Counted from the first letter of the stretch, positions 25,699 through 35,312 are shown. The stretch is DNA of 64,000 nucleotides from Thermodesulfovibrio aggregans (GCF_001514535.1 NZ_BCNO01000001.1:186001-250000), one strand, 5' to 3'. The notes: generated by a model from the sequence alone, not told the origin. Made by a program: numbers and translations.

Positions 25699-28600
25699 TT
25701 GAAAAAAAAGATTCTGATGTCGCTTATAATTTCAATTTTTGTAGTGTTTTTACTTATTAGTAAAATTGATGTTTCTTCACTTGTTCTTAAACCAGCTATT
25801 AATGAGCTTCAGGATATGCTTGGAATGGAAGTATCAATTGAGAAAGCTTATTTGCATTTTATTCCACTTTCTCTCGAGTTTAAAAATGTTGTCGTGTTTA
25901 ATGCGGAAAAAGAGAAATTGACACTGAAAAAAGCAAAATTTTATGTGGGGCTAACTAAGATTTTTAGTAAAGAAATAGAAATAAGAAGAGTTGTTCTGTA
26001 TTCAACTGATTTTTCAATGAAATACTCAAATCTTAACAAGTGTATAGAAAGTGTTTCAAATTACTTAAAAAAACCAACAAAATTTCCAATAAAATTGAGA
26101 TTTAATTCCTTTGAAATAGAAAATCTCTCTGGCTCAATTTATACCAGTGATTTAAACTTGAATTTTAGAGAGTCTTACGGTAGAGTAATTTTAAAGACAG
26201 AACCTCAGATTTCAGTGCTTTCCAGTATAAAACTTCTTTCATCTAAGTATCCCAACATTGATACAAATATGAAAGTTTTTCTTAGAATTAAAGATAATGA
26301 AATAATTCTCGAAGAACTTAAACTTTTTGATATAAACTCTCTTTTAAAAAGTTCAGGAAAAATAAACTATATCAATTTCTTAGGAGAATTTATTGTTTCG
26401 GGGAAAATTCTTTTTAAATCCATTATGAAGATTTTTGGTATGGATGACGGTTATGGAGAAATTAATGTTGATGGTAAAGTAACATTTGATGAAGGCAGAA
26501 AATGGCAGGATAAAATTAAACTGAATTTAAAATTTAATGGCGGTTTTCTTCTTGAACAGTTAATGCAAATTTTAAAAGTTTCTGAGAAATTATCAGGAGT
26601 TACTGAAATTAAGGGAGAAGCTCAAGGATCTCTTTCAAATCCTCAAGTTAATGCTAAGGTAAGTTTGAAAAAAGGAAATATTCTTGGAGTTAAAGTAGAT
26701 GAAGTAGAATCTCATGCTGTGTACAAAAATGGAATATTAGATTTCAAAAATGGGAAAGTAAAACTTTATGGTGGCTATGCTCAGGCTCATGTTTGGATAA
26801 CTCTTCCCAAAGTGGTAGCTCACTATGCTTATATCGAATTAAATGATGTATCAAGCAATGGAGTTTTTGAACTCATTCATTGGAATCCTGGAATTGCTGA
26901 AGGAATAGTAAAAGGCTGGTTAGTCTCAGAAGGAGAGAAGTTTTCTCCAAAAGGTTCATTTGTTTATTTAAGAAAAGGCCATAAACCTGATGATTTAAGA
27001 GGAAAAATTGAATGGATAAATGGCAATTTTGACTCTTTAGATAAAGTTTATAGATTTTCCTTGATAGAAGTTGGTTTATCTAAAAGTCAGGTTAAGGCAT
27101 ATGGTTACATAGATACAAAAAATAGTAATCTTAACTTTAATTTTACAGGAAGCAGTAAAGATATAAGTGAGCTTTTAATTCCATATCAAAAGGGCATATA
27201 TGGAGAATTAGATTTTAATGGAAAATTATATGGAAATACAGAAGATCCTGAAATCTCTATTAGTTTTTTCTCAAAAAGAGTTAACATTTTTATTCAGGAA
27301 ATAGAAAAATCCCTTCCCGAGCAGGCATTTGCATTTAATAATTTAAAAGGAAATATCTTCTATAAAAAAAATCTCCTATCAATCAATGAATTAAATGGGG
27401 AGGATATTTCACTTAAAGGAAAAATTTTATTTCCATTTTCAAAAAAGCTATTTGGTATACAAGAGCCTTCATATGACCTCTTGTTTTCAGTAAAAAACCT
27501 GTCTCTAAAAAATCTCCATATAAAAGCTTTGGATAATGATATTGAGACTTTTTTAAATCTACAAGGCACTATAAAAGATAAGGGGAAAATTACAGCTAAA
27601 ATCAATGGTAACTCCTTATTTTTGGGAAAGAATAAATTTATTGACAAATTCGCAGGATCAGTTTCTCTTGAAAAGGATACAATTGTTATAAAAAGTTTAA
27701 ATATTTTTAACGATGGAGATTTGTTAAATGCTTCGGGTTATCTGAATTTTAATGGAGATGTAAATATTTCTGGCATATCAAAAACTTTTGATATAACGGA
27801 TATTACTCAACATTGTATGAAAAGATTTGGCATCAAATATCTTGAAAAAGTAAAATTAAACAATTTGAATTTTTCTATTACCGGTTCAATAAAAAATCCA
27901 GCAGTAAATGCATATACTAATTTTATCGCTAAAGTAAAAAATGGTAGAAATATTGATGGCTTAATTAAGTTTAACTATAAACAAAATGATTTAATAGTTG
28001 AACTGAATCTTATGAAAAATATCTTTTTTACAATTAGAGGGCTCCCAGATAAAAAACATTGGAATATCTCGGGTAATTTTGCTTCAGCAAGAATTGATCC
28101 CTTTGTATCAGCTTTTGTTAATAATTTACCAGAAGATTTAGTTATTTTAGTTAATGGAAATCTAAAAGGTTCAATAAATGATAAAAATTTTGATGCCCAA
28201 ATTGACTTTAATAGAGTATTTATGAGGCTTTATGGGATAGGACTCAATAATAAAAATCCTGTAAATATCAAAGTAGAAAAGGGTAATGTTTATTTTACTC
28301 CCATTACTCTTTTAGGACAATCTACTGAATTAACAATAAAAGGTAAAATAGTTGACTACTTTGATATTCTAATTGAAGGTTATTCTGATTTAAGACCCTT
28401 TAAAGCTTTATTCAAAGTTGATGACTTAAGAGGAAGCGCGTTAATGCAGGTTTATATTTACGAAAGCAGAAAAAATCCTGAAATAGTAGGAGGAGTTGAC
28501 ATAAACAATGCATCAATTACTTTAAGAAAAGATCTCCCTTCTTTATCCAATGTAAATGCTACTGTGTCATTTAATGAAGACAGAATTGTAATAGAAAAAG

Positions 28601-29616
28601 CTTATGGCACATTTTCCGAAGGTACTGTTCAGTTGGATGGAACTATATATCTTGAAAAGTTTGTAGTAAAACAACTTGGACTTTCAGGAAGATTCTCAGG
28701 GGTTAGATGGATCTTTGCACCAAGATGCTGGGCATACATGGATGGACAAATTTATCTTACAGGAGCATATTCCCAGCCTTTGCTTTCAGGACAAATAAAT
28801 ATTCAGAGAGGTGTATATACTGAAAAATTTGAATGGACTCGTTTGGCTCTTAAATCAAGTCCTCCAAAAATCACAGTAGAAAAAAACAGTTGGCTTAATA
28901 ATTTAAGATTTAATTTGCGAGTCCAAACTAGTAACTTTTTCGTTAACAATAATCTCGCAACAGTAAATCTAAATAGTGATCTTCTTTTGAAAGGCAGTAT
29001 TCCGGAGCCATCATTAATTGGATGGATAAATGCAAAAGATGGATGGATATATTTTAGAGGTAGTAAATTTGAAATTATGCAAGCCCTTATTCAATTCAAT
29101 GATCCTAACTCAATAAGGCCCTATCTTAATGTTTCAGCAAGGACCAATGTATCACAATATAATATAAATCTGAATTTAAACGGATATATTGATCAGTTTA
29201 ATCTCATATTAAGCTCAAATCCGCCTCTTTCAGAGTCAGAGTTATTTAATCTGTTAGTATTGGGACAGAATGGAGGAAGTAAGGGCATTCCCGGAGGTTC
29301 TGAAGCTGCTTCATTCATTACAGGACAGATGTATGAATTGCTTGAGGAAAGAGTTAGAGGGCTCACTGGACTTGATGTCATGACGGTTGAACCCGGAATA
29401 TCAAAAACAACAGGTTCTATTGCTCCAAGAGTCACAGTGGGTAAGAAACTCATGGATGGCAGACTCACTGTTACTTACTCCACTACAACTGGAACAACTG
29501 CTGAGCAAATAATAAAAGTTGAATACTTAGTCAAAAAAGGAATATCTCTTGTTGGTATAAAAGACGAAATAGGAGGACTTTCAGGTGCAGTTAAGTTTCG
29601 TTTTGAGTTTCGTTAG
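25699..29616 (+). CDS. tamB: TamB-like translocation/assembly module protein
   Basis: This 1305-residue protein has an N-terminal membrane anchor (about residues 4-22), an AsmA-like N-terminal region, long beta-rich repeats, and a C-terminal DUF490 domain marked by LSESELFNLLVLGQNGG, LTGLDVMTVEPG and VTVGKKLMDGRLTVTYS. TamB-family proteins span the periplasm as beta-taco bridges for lipid transport and outer-membrane assembly. The start is TTG at 25699, 7 nt after AAAGGAGG; a closer ATG is out of frame. It overlaps the BamA-type gene by 32 nt, the usual pairing with an Omp85 partner. Confidence 0.88.
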   Translation: MKKKILMSLIISIFVVFLLISKIDVSSLVLKPAINELQDMLGMEVSIEKAYLHFIPLSLEFKNVVVFNAEKEKLTLKKAKFYVGLTKIFSKEIEIRRVVLYSTDFSMKYSNLNKCIESVSNYLKKPTKFPIKLRFNSFEIENLSGSIYTSDLNLNFRESYGRVILKTEPQISVLSSIKLLSSKYPNIDTNMKVFLRIKDNEIILEELKLFDINSLLKSSGKINYINFLGEFIVSGKILFKSIMKIFGMDDGYGEINVDGKVTFDEGRKWQDKIKLNLKFNGGFLLEQLMQILKVSEKLSGVTEIKGEAQGSLSNPQVNAKVSLKKGNILGVKVDEVESHAVYKNGILDFKNGKVKLYGGYAQAHVWITLPKVVAHYAYIELNDVSSNGVFELIHWNPGIAEGIVKGWLVSEGEKFSPKGSFVYLRKGHKPDDLRGKIEWINGNFDSLDKVYRFSLIEVGLSKSQVKAYGYIDTKNSNLNFNFTGSSKDISELLIPYQKGIYGELDFNGKLYGNTEDPEISISFFSKRVNIFIQEIEKSLPEQAFAFNNLKGNIFYKKNLLSINELNGEDISLKGKILFPFSKKLFGIQEPSYDLLFSVKNLSLKNLHIKALDNDIETFLNLQGTIKDKGKITAKINGNSLFLGKNKFIDKFAGSVSLEKDTIVIKSLNIFNDGDLLNASGYLNFNGDVNISGISKTFDITDITQHCMKRFGIKYLEKVKLNNLNFSITGSIKNPAVNAYTNFIAKVKNGRNIDGLIKFNYKQNDLIVELNLMKNIFFTIRGLPDKKHWNISGNFASARIDPFVSAFVNNLPEDLVILVNGNLKGSINDKNFDAQIDFNRVFMRLYGIGLNNKNPVNIKVEKGNVYFTPITLLGQSTELTIKGKIVDYFDILIEGYSDLRPFKALFKVDDLRGSALMQVYIYESRKNPEIVGGVDINNASITLRKDLPSLSNVNATVSFNEDRIVIEKAYGTFSEGTVQLDGTIYLEKFVVKQLGLSGRFSGVRWIFAPRCWAYMDGQIYLTGAYSQPLLSGQINIQRGVYTEKFEWTRLALKSSPPKITVEKNSWLNNLRFNLRVQTSNFFVNNNLATVNLNSDLLLKGSIPEPSLIGWINAKDGWIYFRGSKFEIMQALIQFNDPNSIRPYLNVSARTNVSQYNINLNLNGYIDQFNLILSSNPPLSESELFNLLVLGQNGGSKGIPGGSEAASFITGQMYELLEERVRGLTGLDVMTVEPGISKTTGSIAPRVTVGKKLMDGRLTVTYSTTTGTTAEQIIKVEYLVKKGISLVGIKDEIGGLSGAVKFRFEFR

Positions 29617-32221
29617 TATTTTTCTGATTTTGTTTAATTTTGTCTATGCAGAGGAATATATCAAAAAATTAGAAGTCAATGGGTTAAAATCAATTTCTGA
29701 GAAAGAATTTCTTTATCTTATGGGAGTAAAAGAAAATCAAATTTTTACTGCCGAAGAAATAACCAAAGGAATTAAAAGAGTATTTTTAAAAAATGTATTT
29801 GATGACATAGTTGTCGAATACAAAGAAGGAGTAATGAAAATTTCAGTTAAAGAAAAACCTTTTATAGACAAAATAGAGATAAAAGGAAATGAACATTTTA
29901 GCGAAAGTTTTTTCAAAAAATTACTTACTTTTAAAAAAGGTGACAGATTAAAAGAAATTGAGATCAAAAAAAATCAGCTTAATATAGAAGAAGAACTTAA
30001 AAAACGGGGATTTATAAATTGCCGAATTCGGATAGAAAAAAACTTTAATGAAAACTATGTCAATATAACGATTTATGTAAATGAAGGTGAACCATTGAGA
30101 ATAAAAAATATAAAATGGGAAGGGAATTTTGATGAATATATTAAAAATCTTTTTTCTTTGAACGTGGGAGATCCTTTTGATAAAGTATTACTTGAAGATT
30201 TCATTAAAAACATGAAGAAATATTTTGCAAAACAGGGATTGGTTGGCTCTGAAATTACTTATTCCTTTAAAGATGGAGAACTTACTTTAATAATTAAAGA
30301 AGGTAAAAAACTGGATTTAGAATTTAATGGTGTTGATTCTCTAAGTGAGAATGATTTGAAAAATATAGCAATGGCTCATTTTCAGGATAAAGTAAATGAC
30401 AATATTATAAAAGACACCATAAATAGTTTGATTACTTTCTACAGAGCTAATGGTTTTATTGATGTGAAAATCATTCCTTTAATGGAAGAGGAGGAAAACA
30501 AATGGAAAATAACATACTTTGTAAAGGAAGGTGACAGAAGAACCATTGAAAAAATTGAAATTCAGACAGAAGTTTCTCAGGAAGAAATAAAAAATATTCT
30601 TGCAAATAAAGAAGGTTATCCATTTAATCCAGAAGAATTAGAAAATGACAGACAAAGAATTGAAGATTATTTTAAAACAAAAGGATATTATTTTGCTCAG
30701 GTTTTACCGCCGCAGATAGAAGAAAAAGATAATAAGGTAAAAATTTTGTTTAAAGTGCAAAAAGGGAAACAGATTAAAATAAAAAACATTGATATAGAAG
30801 TGAATGATAATTTATTAAAGTCAGAAATTCAAAAATTAGTTAAAACATATGAGGACTATCCATTCAATGAAGCAATTTTTCTCGAAATAAAAAGAAAAAT
30901 CAGGGAAGTTTATTTAAAAAATGGATATTCTGATGCAACTATTGAAGGAAAATATGAAATAAAGGACTCTAATGCATATATAAATTTAAAGATTGAACCA
31001 GGCAATAAAAAATATTTTGGTAAATCAATTATTCTTGGTAATGAAAAAACGAAAACTAAATTTATTTATCAAAGACTTCTACCAAAAGAGAATAAACCAT
31101 ATGATCCTTATACATTAGAGGAAGAAAGACAAACTCTTTATAAAACAGGCCTTTTTTCTCGTATAGATATAAAGCCTCAGCCTCAGGATGGAACAGTAGA
31201 TTTAATTTATAATTTTGAAGAAACTCCAGCAGGAGCTTTTGAATTCGGTTTTGGATATGGAGAATATGAAAAGGCAAAAGGTTTTGCAGAACTTTCTTAT
31301 ATAAATCTATTCGGCATGAATAAACAGATATTTTCAAGAATTGAACTAAGCAGCTTAGAAAAACGAAGTTACATAACCTATGTTGACCCATGGATGTGGA
31401 AAGACCTTACCTTTAAATCATCATTACTTTTTGAAAGAAGTGATATTAAAAACATTGATACAAAAGATATTATTTACAAATTAAAGAGATATAGCGCATC
31501 TGCTGGGTTTGAAAAAAAATTTTTTGAGTCTTTCAAGGCTGAAATCCTTTATGAAGCAACATATTCAAAAACATGGGATGTTATGCCCGAGGTTGTTATT
31601 TCTGATCAAGATATTGGAGAATTGTTTATAAGTGGAATAAAAGCTTCATTAATTTATGACAGTAGAGACAATCCGTTTGATCCGACAAAAGGATGGCTCG
31701 CAGGAGTTACATCAAAACTAAGCAACGAATTTTTGGGTTCCGAAATTAATTTTATGAAATCTTCATTTTATGTTAACAAATATACAGAATTAACAAAAGG
31801 TCTTGTTCTGGCAACTTCTTTAAGAGGTGGATGGGCATGGCTTTACGGAAAAACGGAAAATTTGCCAATTTCTGAAAGATTCTTTCTTGGAGGAAGAGAT
31901 ACTGTAAGGGGCTATGCTCAGAATACACTTGGACCAAAACAGAATAATCAACCAACAGGTGGAAATGCATTTTTAATGGGAAATCTTGAATTTAGAACCT
32001 ATCTTGGTAAAAACTTTTTTATAGTTAATTTTCTTGATTTTGGTAATATCTGGAAAAGAGTAGGGGATGTAGATGTTTCAAATCTTAAATATACTACAGG
32101 AGTTGGACTGAGATATAAAACTCCTGTTGGTCCCTTAAGGATAGATTATGGATATAAACTAAATAGACAGGCAGGTGAATCACATGGTGAAATTCATTTT
32201 AGCATCGGTCACGCTTTTTAA
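29585..32221 (+). CDS. bamA: Omp85/BamA-type outer-membrane protein with seven POTRA-like repeats
   Basis: This 878-residue protein begins with a signal peptide ending FVYA (residue 22). Seven POTRA-like units follow, roughly 24-92, 93-170, 171-242, 243-318, 319-397, 398-475 and 476-548, each with the K-x-x-GFxxxxI pattern or a variant. The rest is a surface-antigen barrel with GGRDTVRGY and a C-terminal aromatic residue (SIGHAF). The GTG at 29585 has AGGAGG 8 nt upstream, inside tamB. BamA inserts outer-membrane proteins; because of the tamB link, a TamA role is possible. Confidence 0.88.
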   Translation: MQLSFVLSFVSIFLILFNFVYAEEYIKKLEVNGLKSISEKEFLYLMGVKENQIFTAEEITKGIKRVFLKNVFDDIVVEYKEGVMKISVKEKPFIDKIEIKGNEHFSESFFKKLLTFKKGDRLKEIEIKKNQLNIEEELKKRGFINCRIRIEKNFNENYVNITIYVNEGEPLRIKNIKWEGNFDEYIKNLFSLNVGDPFDKVLLEDFIKNMKKYFAKQGLVGSEITYSFKDGELTLIIKEGKKLDLEFNGVDSLSENDLKNIAMAHFQDKVNDNIIKDTINSLITFYRANGFIDVKIIPLMEEEENKWKITYFVKEGDRRTIEKIEIQTEVSQEEIKNILANKEGYPFNPEELENDRQRIEDYFKTKGYYFAQVLPPQIEEKDNKVKILFKVQKGKQIKIKNIDIEVNDNLLKSEIQKLVKTYEDYPFNEAIFLEIKRKIREVYLKNGYSDATIEGKYEIKDSNAYINLKIEPGNKKYFGKSIILGNEKTKTKFIYQRLLPKENKPYDPYTLEEERQTLYKTGLFSRIDIKPQPQDGTVDLIYNFEETPAGAFEFGFGYGEYEKAKGFAELSYINLFGMNKQIFSRIELSSLEKRSYITYVDPWMWKDLTFKSSLLFERSDIKNIDTKDIIYKLKRYSASAGFEKKFFESFKAEILYEATYSKTWDVMPEVVISDQDIGELFISGIKASLIYDSRDNPFDPTKGWLAGVTSKLSNEFLGSEINFMKSSFYVNKYTELTKGLVLATSLRGGWAWLYGKTENLPISERFFLGGRDTVRGYAQNTLGPKQNNQPTGGNAFLMGNLEFRTYLGKNFFIVNFLDFGNIWKRVGDVDVSNLKYTTGVGLRYKTPVGPLRIDYGYKLNRQAGESHGEIHFSIGHAF

Positions 32222-32672
32222 TTTATTTTTCTTTTCTATGGCTTTCACAGAGGTTATAGATAGAGTAGTTGCTTATGTAGACAGTTATGCAATAACACTT
32301 AGAGATTTTGAAAAAGTAGCAGATAAAACGAAAGAAAAAATTCCTCAAATCAAAAATGAAGAAATTTTAAATACCATGATCAACAGAGTTCTTCTTCTAA
32401 AAAAAGCAAAAGAACTTTTTATTGAAGGAAAAGATGAAGAATTAATCAACAACTACATTGATTTGAAGATAAAATCAACAATAGTAATTTCAGAAAGTGA
32501 GATTAGACAATACTATGAGCAGAATAAAACTCAATTTAAAGACATCCCATATGCTTCTGTGAGGAATGAAATTGAAAAATATTTATTTGAAAAAGAGTTA
32601 AATAAAAAACTTAAAAATTATCTTGAAGAATTAAAAGAAACATCAGATATTAAAATAATTTTTATTCCCTGA
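32184..32672 (+). CDS. SurA N-terminal-like periplasmic chaperone, no PPIase domain
   Basis: This 162-residue protein has a signal peptide (MVKFILASVTLFNLFFFSMA) and then a helical SurA/PpiD-type N-terminal domain: VIDRVVAYVDSYAITLRDFE, followed by LNTMINRVLLLKKAKEL and a C-terminal helix. No parvulin domain follows. The ATG at 32184 has AGGTG six bases before it; an upstream in-frame GTG at 32175 adds three residues. It overlaps the BamA-type gene by 38 nt, which fits a chaperone delivering outer-membrane proteins to it. The last 11 nt overlap the convergent acetyltransferase gene. Confidence 0.78.
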   Translation: MVKFILASVTLFNLFFFSMAFTEVIDRVVAYVDSYAITLRDFEKVADKTKEKIPQIKNEEILNTMINRVLLLKKAKELFIEGKDEELINNYIDLKIKSTIVISESEIRQYYEQNKTQFKDIPYASVRNEIEKYLFEKELNKKLKNYLEELKETSDIKIIFIP

Positions 32673-33120
32673 ATTCGTAAATAAGAGCAACTTCATCACA
32701 TTCAGGAAATTTTGGACATCTTATACAATCTCCCCATATTTTTTGAGGAAGCTTTGATTTGTCAAGCTCTTTAAATCCAGCTCTTTTGAAAAATTCTGGA
32801 ACATATGTTAAAACAAAAACTCTTTTAACTCCAAGCTTTTTAGCTTCATTGAGACACTTTTTCACAAGTATAGTTCCAATTCCTTTTTTTTGTGACTCTC
32901 TTTTTACTGCTAATGACCTAATTTCAGCAAGATCTTCCCATAATATATGTAAAGCACATACCCCTTTAATTTCATTATCTTCTTCAAAAACCAAAAAATC
33001 TCTAATATTTTCATAGAGTTCGTTCAAAGAACGCGGAAGCATCTCTCCTTTTTTGGCAAATTCATTGATTAATTTATGAATTGATTTGATATCGGGTACT
33101 AAAGCTTTTCTAACTTTCAA
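32662..33120 (-). CDS. GNAT acetyltransferase resembling short N-acetylglutamate synthase
   Basis: This protein of about 152 residues has the GNAT acetyl-CoA loop SQKKGIGTILV and the pattern LPRSLNELYENIRDF, LWEDLAEIRSLAV, FVLTYVPEFFKRAGF and DCIRCPKFPECDEVAL seen in stand-alone ArgA-like N-acetylglutamate synthases. That would be the first arginine-pathway step; argG lies at 50052. The family normally starts just before VRKA, supporting TTG at 33120 (11-nt overlap with korC). Another in-frame TTG at 33162 would add 14 residues. No amino-acid kinase domain is present. Confidence 0.72.
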   Translation of the reverse strand: MKVRKALVPDIKSIHKLINEFAKKGEMLPRSLNELYENIRDFLVFEEDNEIKGVCALHILWEDLAEIRSLAVKRESQKKGIGTILVKKCLNEAKKLGVKRVFVLTYVPEFFKRAGFKELDKSKLPQKIWGDCIRCPKFPECDEVALIYEFRE

Positions 33121-33649
33121 CGATGGAAAAACCTCTAAGGATAAGACTTTTATTAATTTCAATCATCTCTTTTCTTTTGGGTGGAATAATTTCTTCGATT
33201 GTTTCAAGAACTTTTTCTATGTTAAATATTCTGGATATTTTTACGAAAGCACCAAGGAGAACCATATTTGCAAGCCGAGGATTTGCAATCAATGATGCTT
33301 CCTGGGAAGCATTAACTGGATAAACATTTATATCATTAAGGGATTTTGAATTTTTTATTATTGAAGAATCATAAATAAGATAACCTCCCTGTGTTACTCT
33401 ACTCATAAATTTATTAAAGGAAGCTTCATTTAACACGATAAGATAATCGGCATTTTTAACAATTGGTGAACCTATAAGTTCGTCAGATATAACAACCATA
33501 CAATTTGCTGTTCCTCCACGTATTTCAGCACCATAAGATGGGAACCATGTTACTTCCTTGTTTTCTTTAATTGCAACATGGGCAAGAACTTTACCTAAAA
33601 AAAGAATTCCCTGACCACCAGAACCTGCTATAATTATGCGTTGTTCCAT
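33110..33649 (-). CDS. korC: 2-oxoacid:ferredoxin oxidoreductase, gamma subunit
   Basis: This 179-residue protein has the gamma-domain pattern IIIAGSGGQGILFLGKVLA, WFPSYGAEIRGGTANC and the NEASFNKF loop. It partners the TPP-binding beta subunit in oxidative decarboxylation of a 2-oxoacid, probably 2-oxoglutarate, with reduction of ferredoxin. It overlaps korB by 16 nt. No alpha subunit is encoded beside it. Confidence 0.85.
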   Translation of the reverse strand: MEQRIIIAGSGGQGILFLGKVLAHVAIKENKEVTWFPSYGAEIRGGTANCMVVISDELIGSPIVKNADYLIVLNEASFNKFMSRVTQGGYLIYDSSIIKNSKSLNDINVYPVNASQEASLIANPRLANMVLLGAFVKISRIFNIEKVLETIEEIIPPKRKEMIEINKSLILRGFSIVES

Positions 33650-34380
33650 TTATCTTTAATTACTCCTAATTTAAATTCCTTCATCATATTTTCCCTGAGC
33701 CACTTTAAAGCTTCTTCAGGAGTCATTCCCCAATCAGTAGGGCAGGGTGAGAGCATTTCAACAAGGCTGAATCCTTTCCCTTCAAGCTGATATTTAAAGG
33801 CTTTTTCAATGTATTTTTTAGTTATGACAATGTTTTTATAACTATCAAGAGAGCCTCTTGCAATAAAGGCCGAACCTTCAAGAACTGCAAGCAATTCTGA
33901 GACATGAACTGGATATCCTGCAACTTCAGGAATTCTACCAAGTGGAGTTGTAGTAGTTTTTTGTCCCACAAGAGTTGTTGGTGCCATCTGCCCACCTGTC
34001 ATTCCATAATTGGCATTGTTTATAAAAAATATCGTTATATTTTCTCCACGATTGGCAGCATGAATTATTTCAGCAGTTCCAATTGCTGCAAGGTCTCCAT
34101 CTCCTTGATAAGTAAATATTACTTTATCAGGACATACTCTCTTCATTCCAGTTGCTGCTGCAGGTGGTCTTCCATGAGGAATTTCAAGCATGTCTATATC
34201 AAAATAATCATAGGCAAATACAGCACATCCGACAGGTGCGATCCCAATAGTTATTTCTTTTATTTTAAGTTCGTCAATCACTTCTGCAATAAGCCTGTGA
34301 GCAATACTGTGTCCACAGCCAGGGCAATATCTAAATGGAACATTTTTTAATGATTCAGGTCTTGAAAATTTCTTTTTCAT
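33634..34380 (-). CDS. korB: 2-oxoacid:ferredoxin oxidoreductase, beta subunit (TPP-binding)
   Basis: This 248-residue subunit carries RYCPGCGHSIAHRL at the N-terminus, GIAPVGCAVF, HGRPPAAATGMK, the TPP motif YQGDGDLAAIGTAEIIHAA with NNANYGMTGGQ, and VEMLSPCPT. These cysteines and motifs match KorB/VorB-type subunits with a Fe-S cluster. Substrate assignment to 2-oxoglutarate is by similarity of motif and subunit split, not proved. It overlaps ppx by 4 nt and korC by 16 nt. Confidence 0.87.
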   Translation of the reverse strand: MKKKFSRPESLKNVPFRYCPGCGHSIAHRLIAEVIDELKIKEITIGIAPVGCAVFAYDYFDIDMLEIPHGRPPAAATGMKRVCPDKVIFTYQGDGDLAAIGTAEIIHAANRGENITIFFINNANYGMTGGQMAPTTLVGQKTTTTPLGRIPEVAGYPVHVSELLAVLEGSAFIARGSLDSYKNIVITKKYIEKAFKYQLEGKGFSLVEMLSPCPTDWGMTPEEALKWLRENMMKEFKLGVIKDKWNNA

Positions 34381-35312
34381 AACGGATTATTATAGCAAAA
34401 TTTTTTATAATTTTTCATTATCCCTTCCAAAATTCCATATTCACTAATAGTTAATCTTTCAACATTCAGATAATCAATAATTTTTTCTAAAATGATCAAC
34501 CCCGCACATATAATATCTGCTCTATCAGCAGGCATTCCTTTTATTTTTTTTCTTTCTTGTATGGAAATAGATAATAAATTTTTAAGTATCATCTTAAATT
34601 TTATAACATCAATTTCACTCATATGAGTTTTTTCTGGTTGATAAGTTGATAATCCAAAATTAATCATAGCAAGTGTAGATGCCGTCCCTCCACTAGCAAT
34701 AAATTTCCTGATTTTTACTTTTGGTAGAATTATACTTATTTTTTTTTCTATAAATTCTCTTGCACTCTCTATATTTTCTTCAAAGTAAGAATCAGTATTC
34801 AAGAATTTTTCCTTAATTTTTATAGCACCTATTGGTATTGAACCTATCCTAAATGTCTGATCTTTCCACTCTATCCACTCTGTGCTTCCTCCTCCAATAT
34901 CAACTATAAAAAGTGAATGCTCCTTTTCCAATTCTTCATTCATAATTCCACATAATGTATAATAGGCTTCTTCTTCTCCAGAGATTATATGAACATTAAT
35001 TCCTGTAGATTCCTTTACCTTTTCACAAAAATAAATACTATTCTTTGCTTCTCTTAAAGCACTTGTTCCAACAGCAATTATACAGGAAACATTAAAAGTT
35101 TCAGATAGTTTTTTAAAATTTTTTAAAGCATTAATTGAATCTTCTATTGCTTCCTCTTTAATATTTCCATTTTCTTCAAGATTTTTACCAAGACGGGTTA
35201 CAACTCTATCAGTGTAAACTCTACAAATTTTATTTTTTCTTATATTTCCTATTAATAATCTCAGGGTATTACTTCCTATATCAACAACGGCTATATTTTC
35301 AGTAGGTTTCAT
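34377..35312 (-). CDS. Ppx/GppA family phosphatase
   Basis: This is a 311-residue actin-fold phosphatase: VVDIGSNTLRLLIGNI (phosphate 1), LREAKNSIYF, IISGEEEAYYTLCG, FIVDIGGGSTEWI (phosphate 2) and a C-terminal ADRADIICAGLIILEKI segment. The family hydrolyses polyphosphate or pppGpp. It is shorter than E. coli Ppx (about 510), lacking the C-terminal HD-like domain, so exopolyphosphatase is only one option. Overlaps proS by 14 nt and korB by 4 nt. Confidence 0.87.
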   Translation of the reverse strand: MKPTENIAVVDIGSNTLRLLIGNIRKNKICRVYTDRVVTRLGKNLEENGNIKEEAIEDSINALKNFKKLSETFNVSCIIAVGTSALREAKNSIYFCEKVKESTGINVHIISGEEEAYYTLCGIMNEELEKEHSLFIVDIGGGSTEWIEWKDQTFRIGSIPIGAIKIKEKFLNTDSYFEENIESAREFIEKKISIILPKVKIRKFIASGGTASTLAMINFGLSTYQPEKTHMSEIDVIKFKMILKNLLSISIQERKKIKGMPADRADIICAGLIILEKIIDYLNVERLTISEYGILEGIMKNYKKFCYNNPL

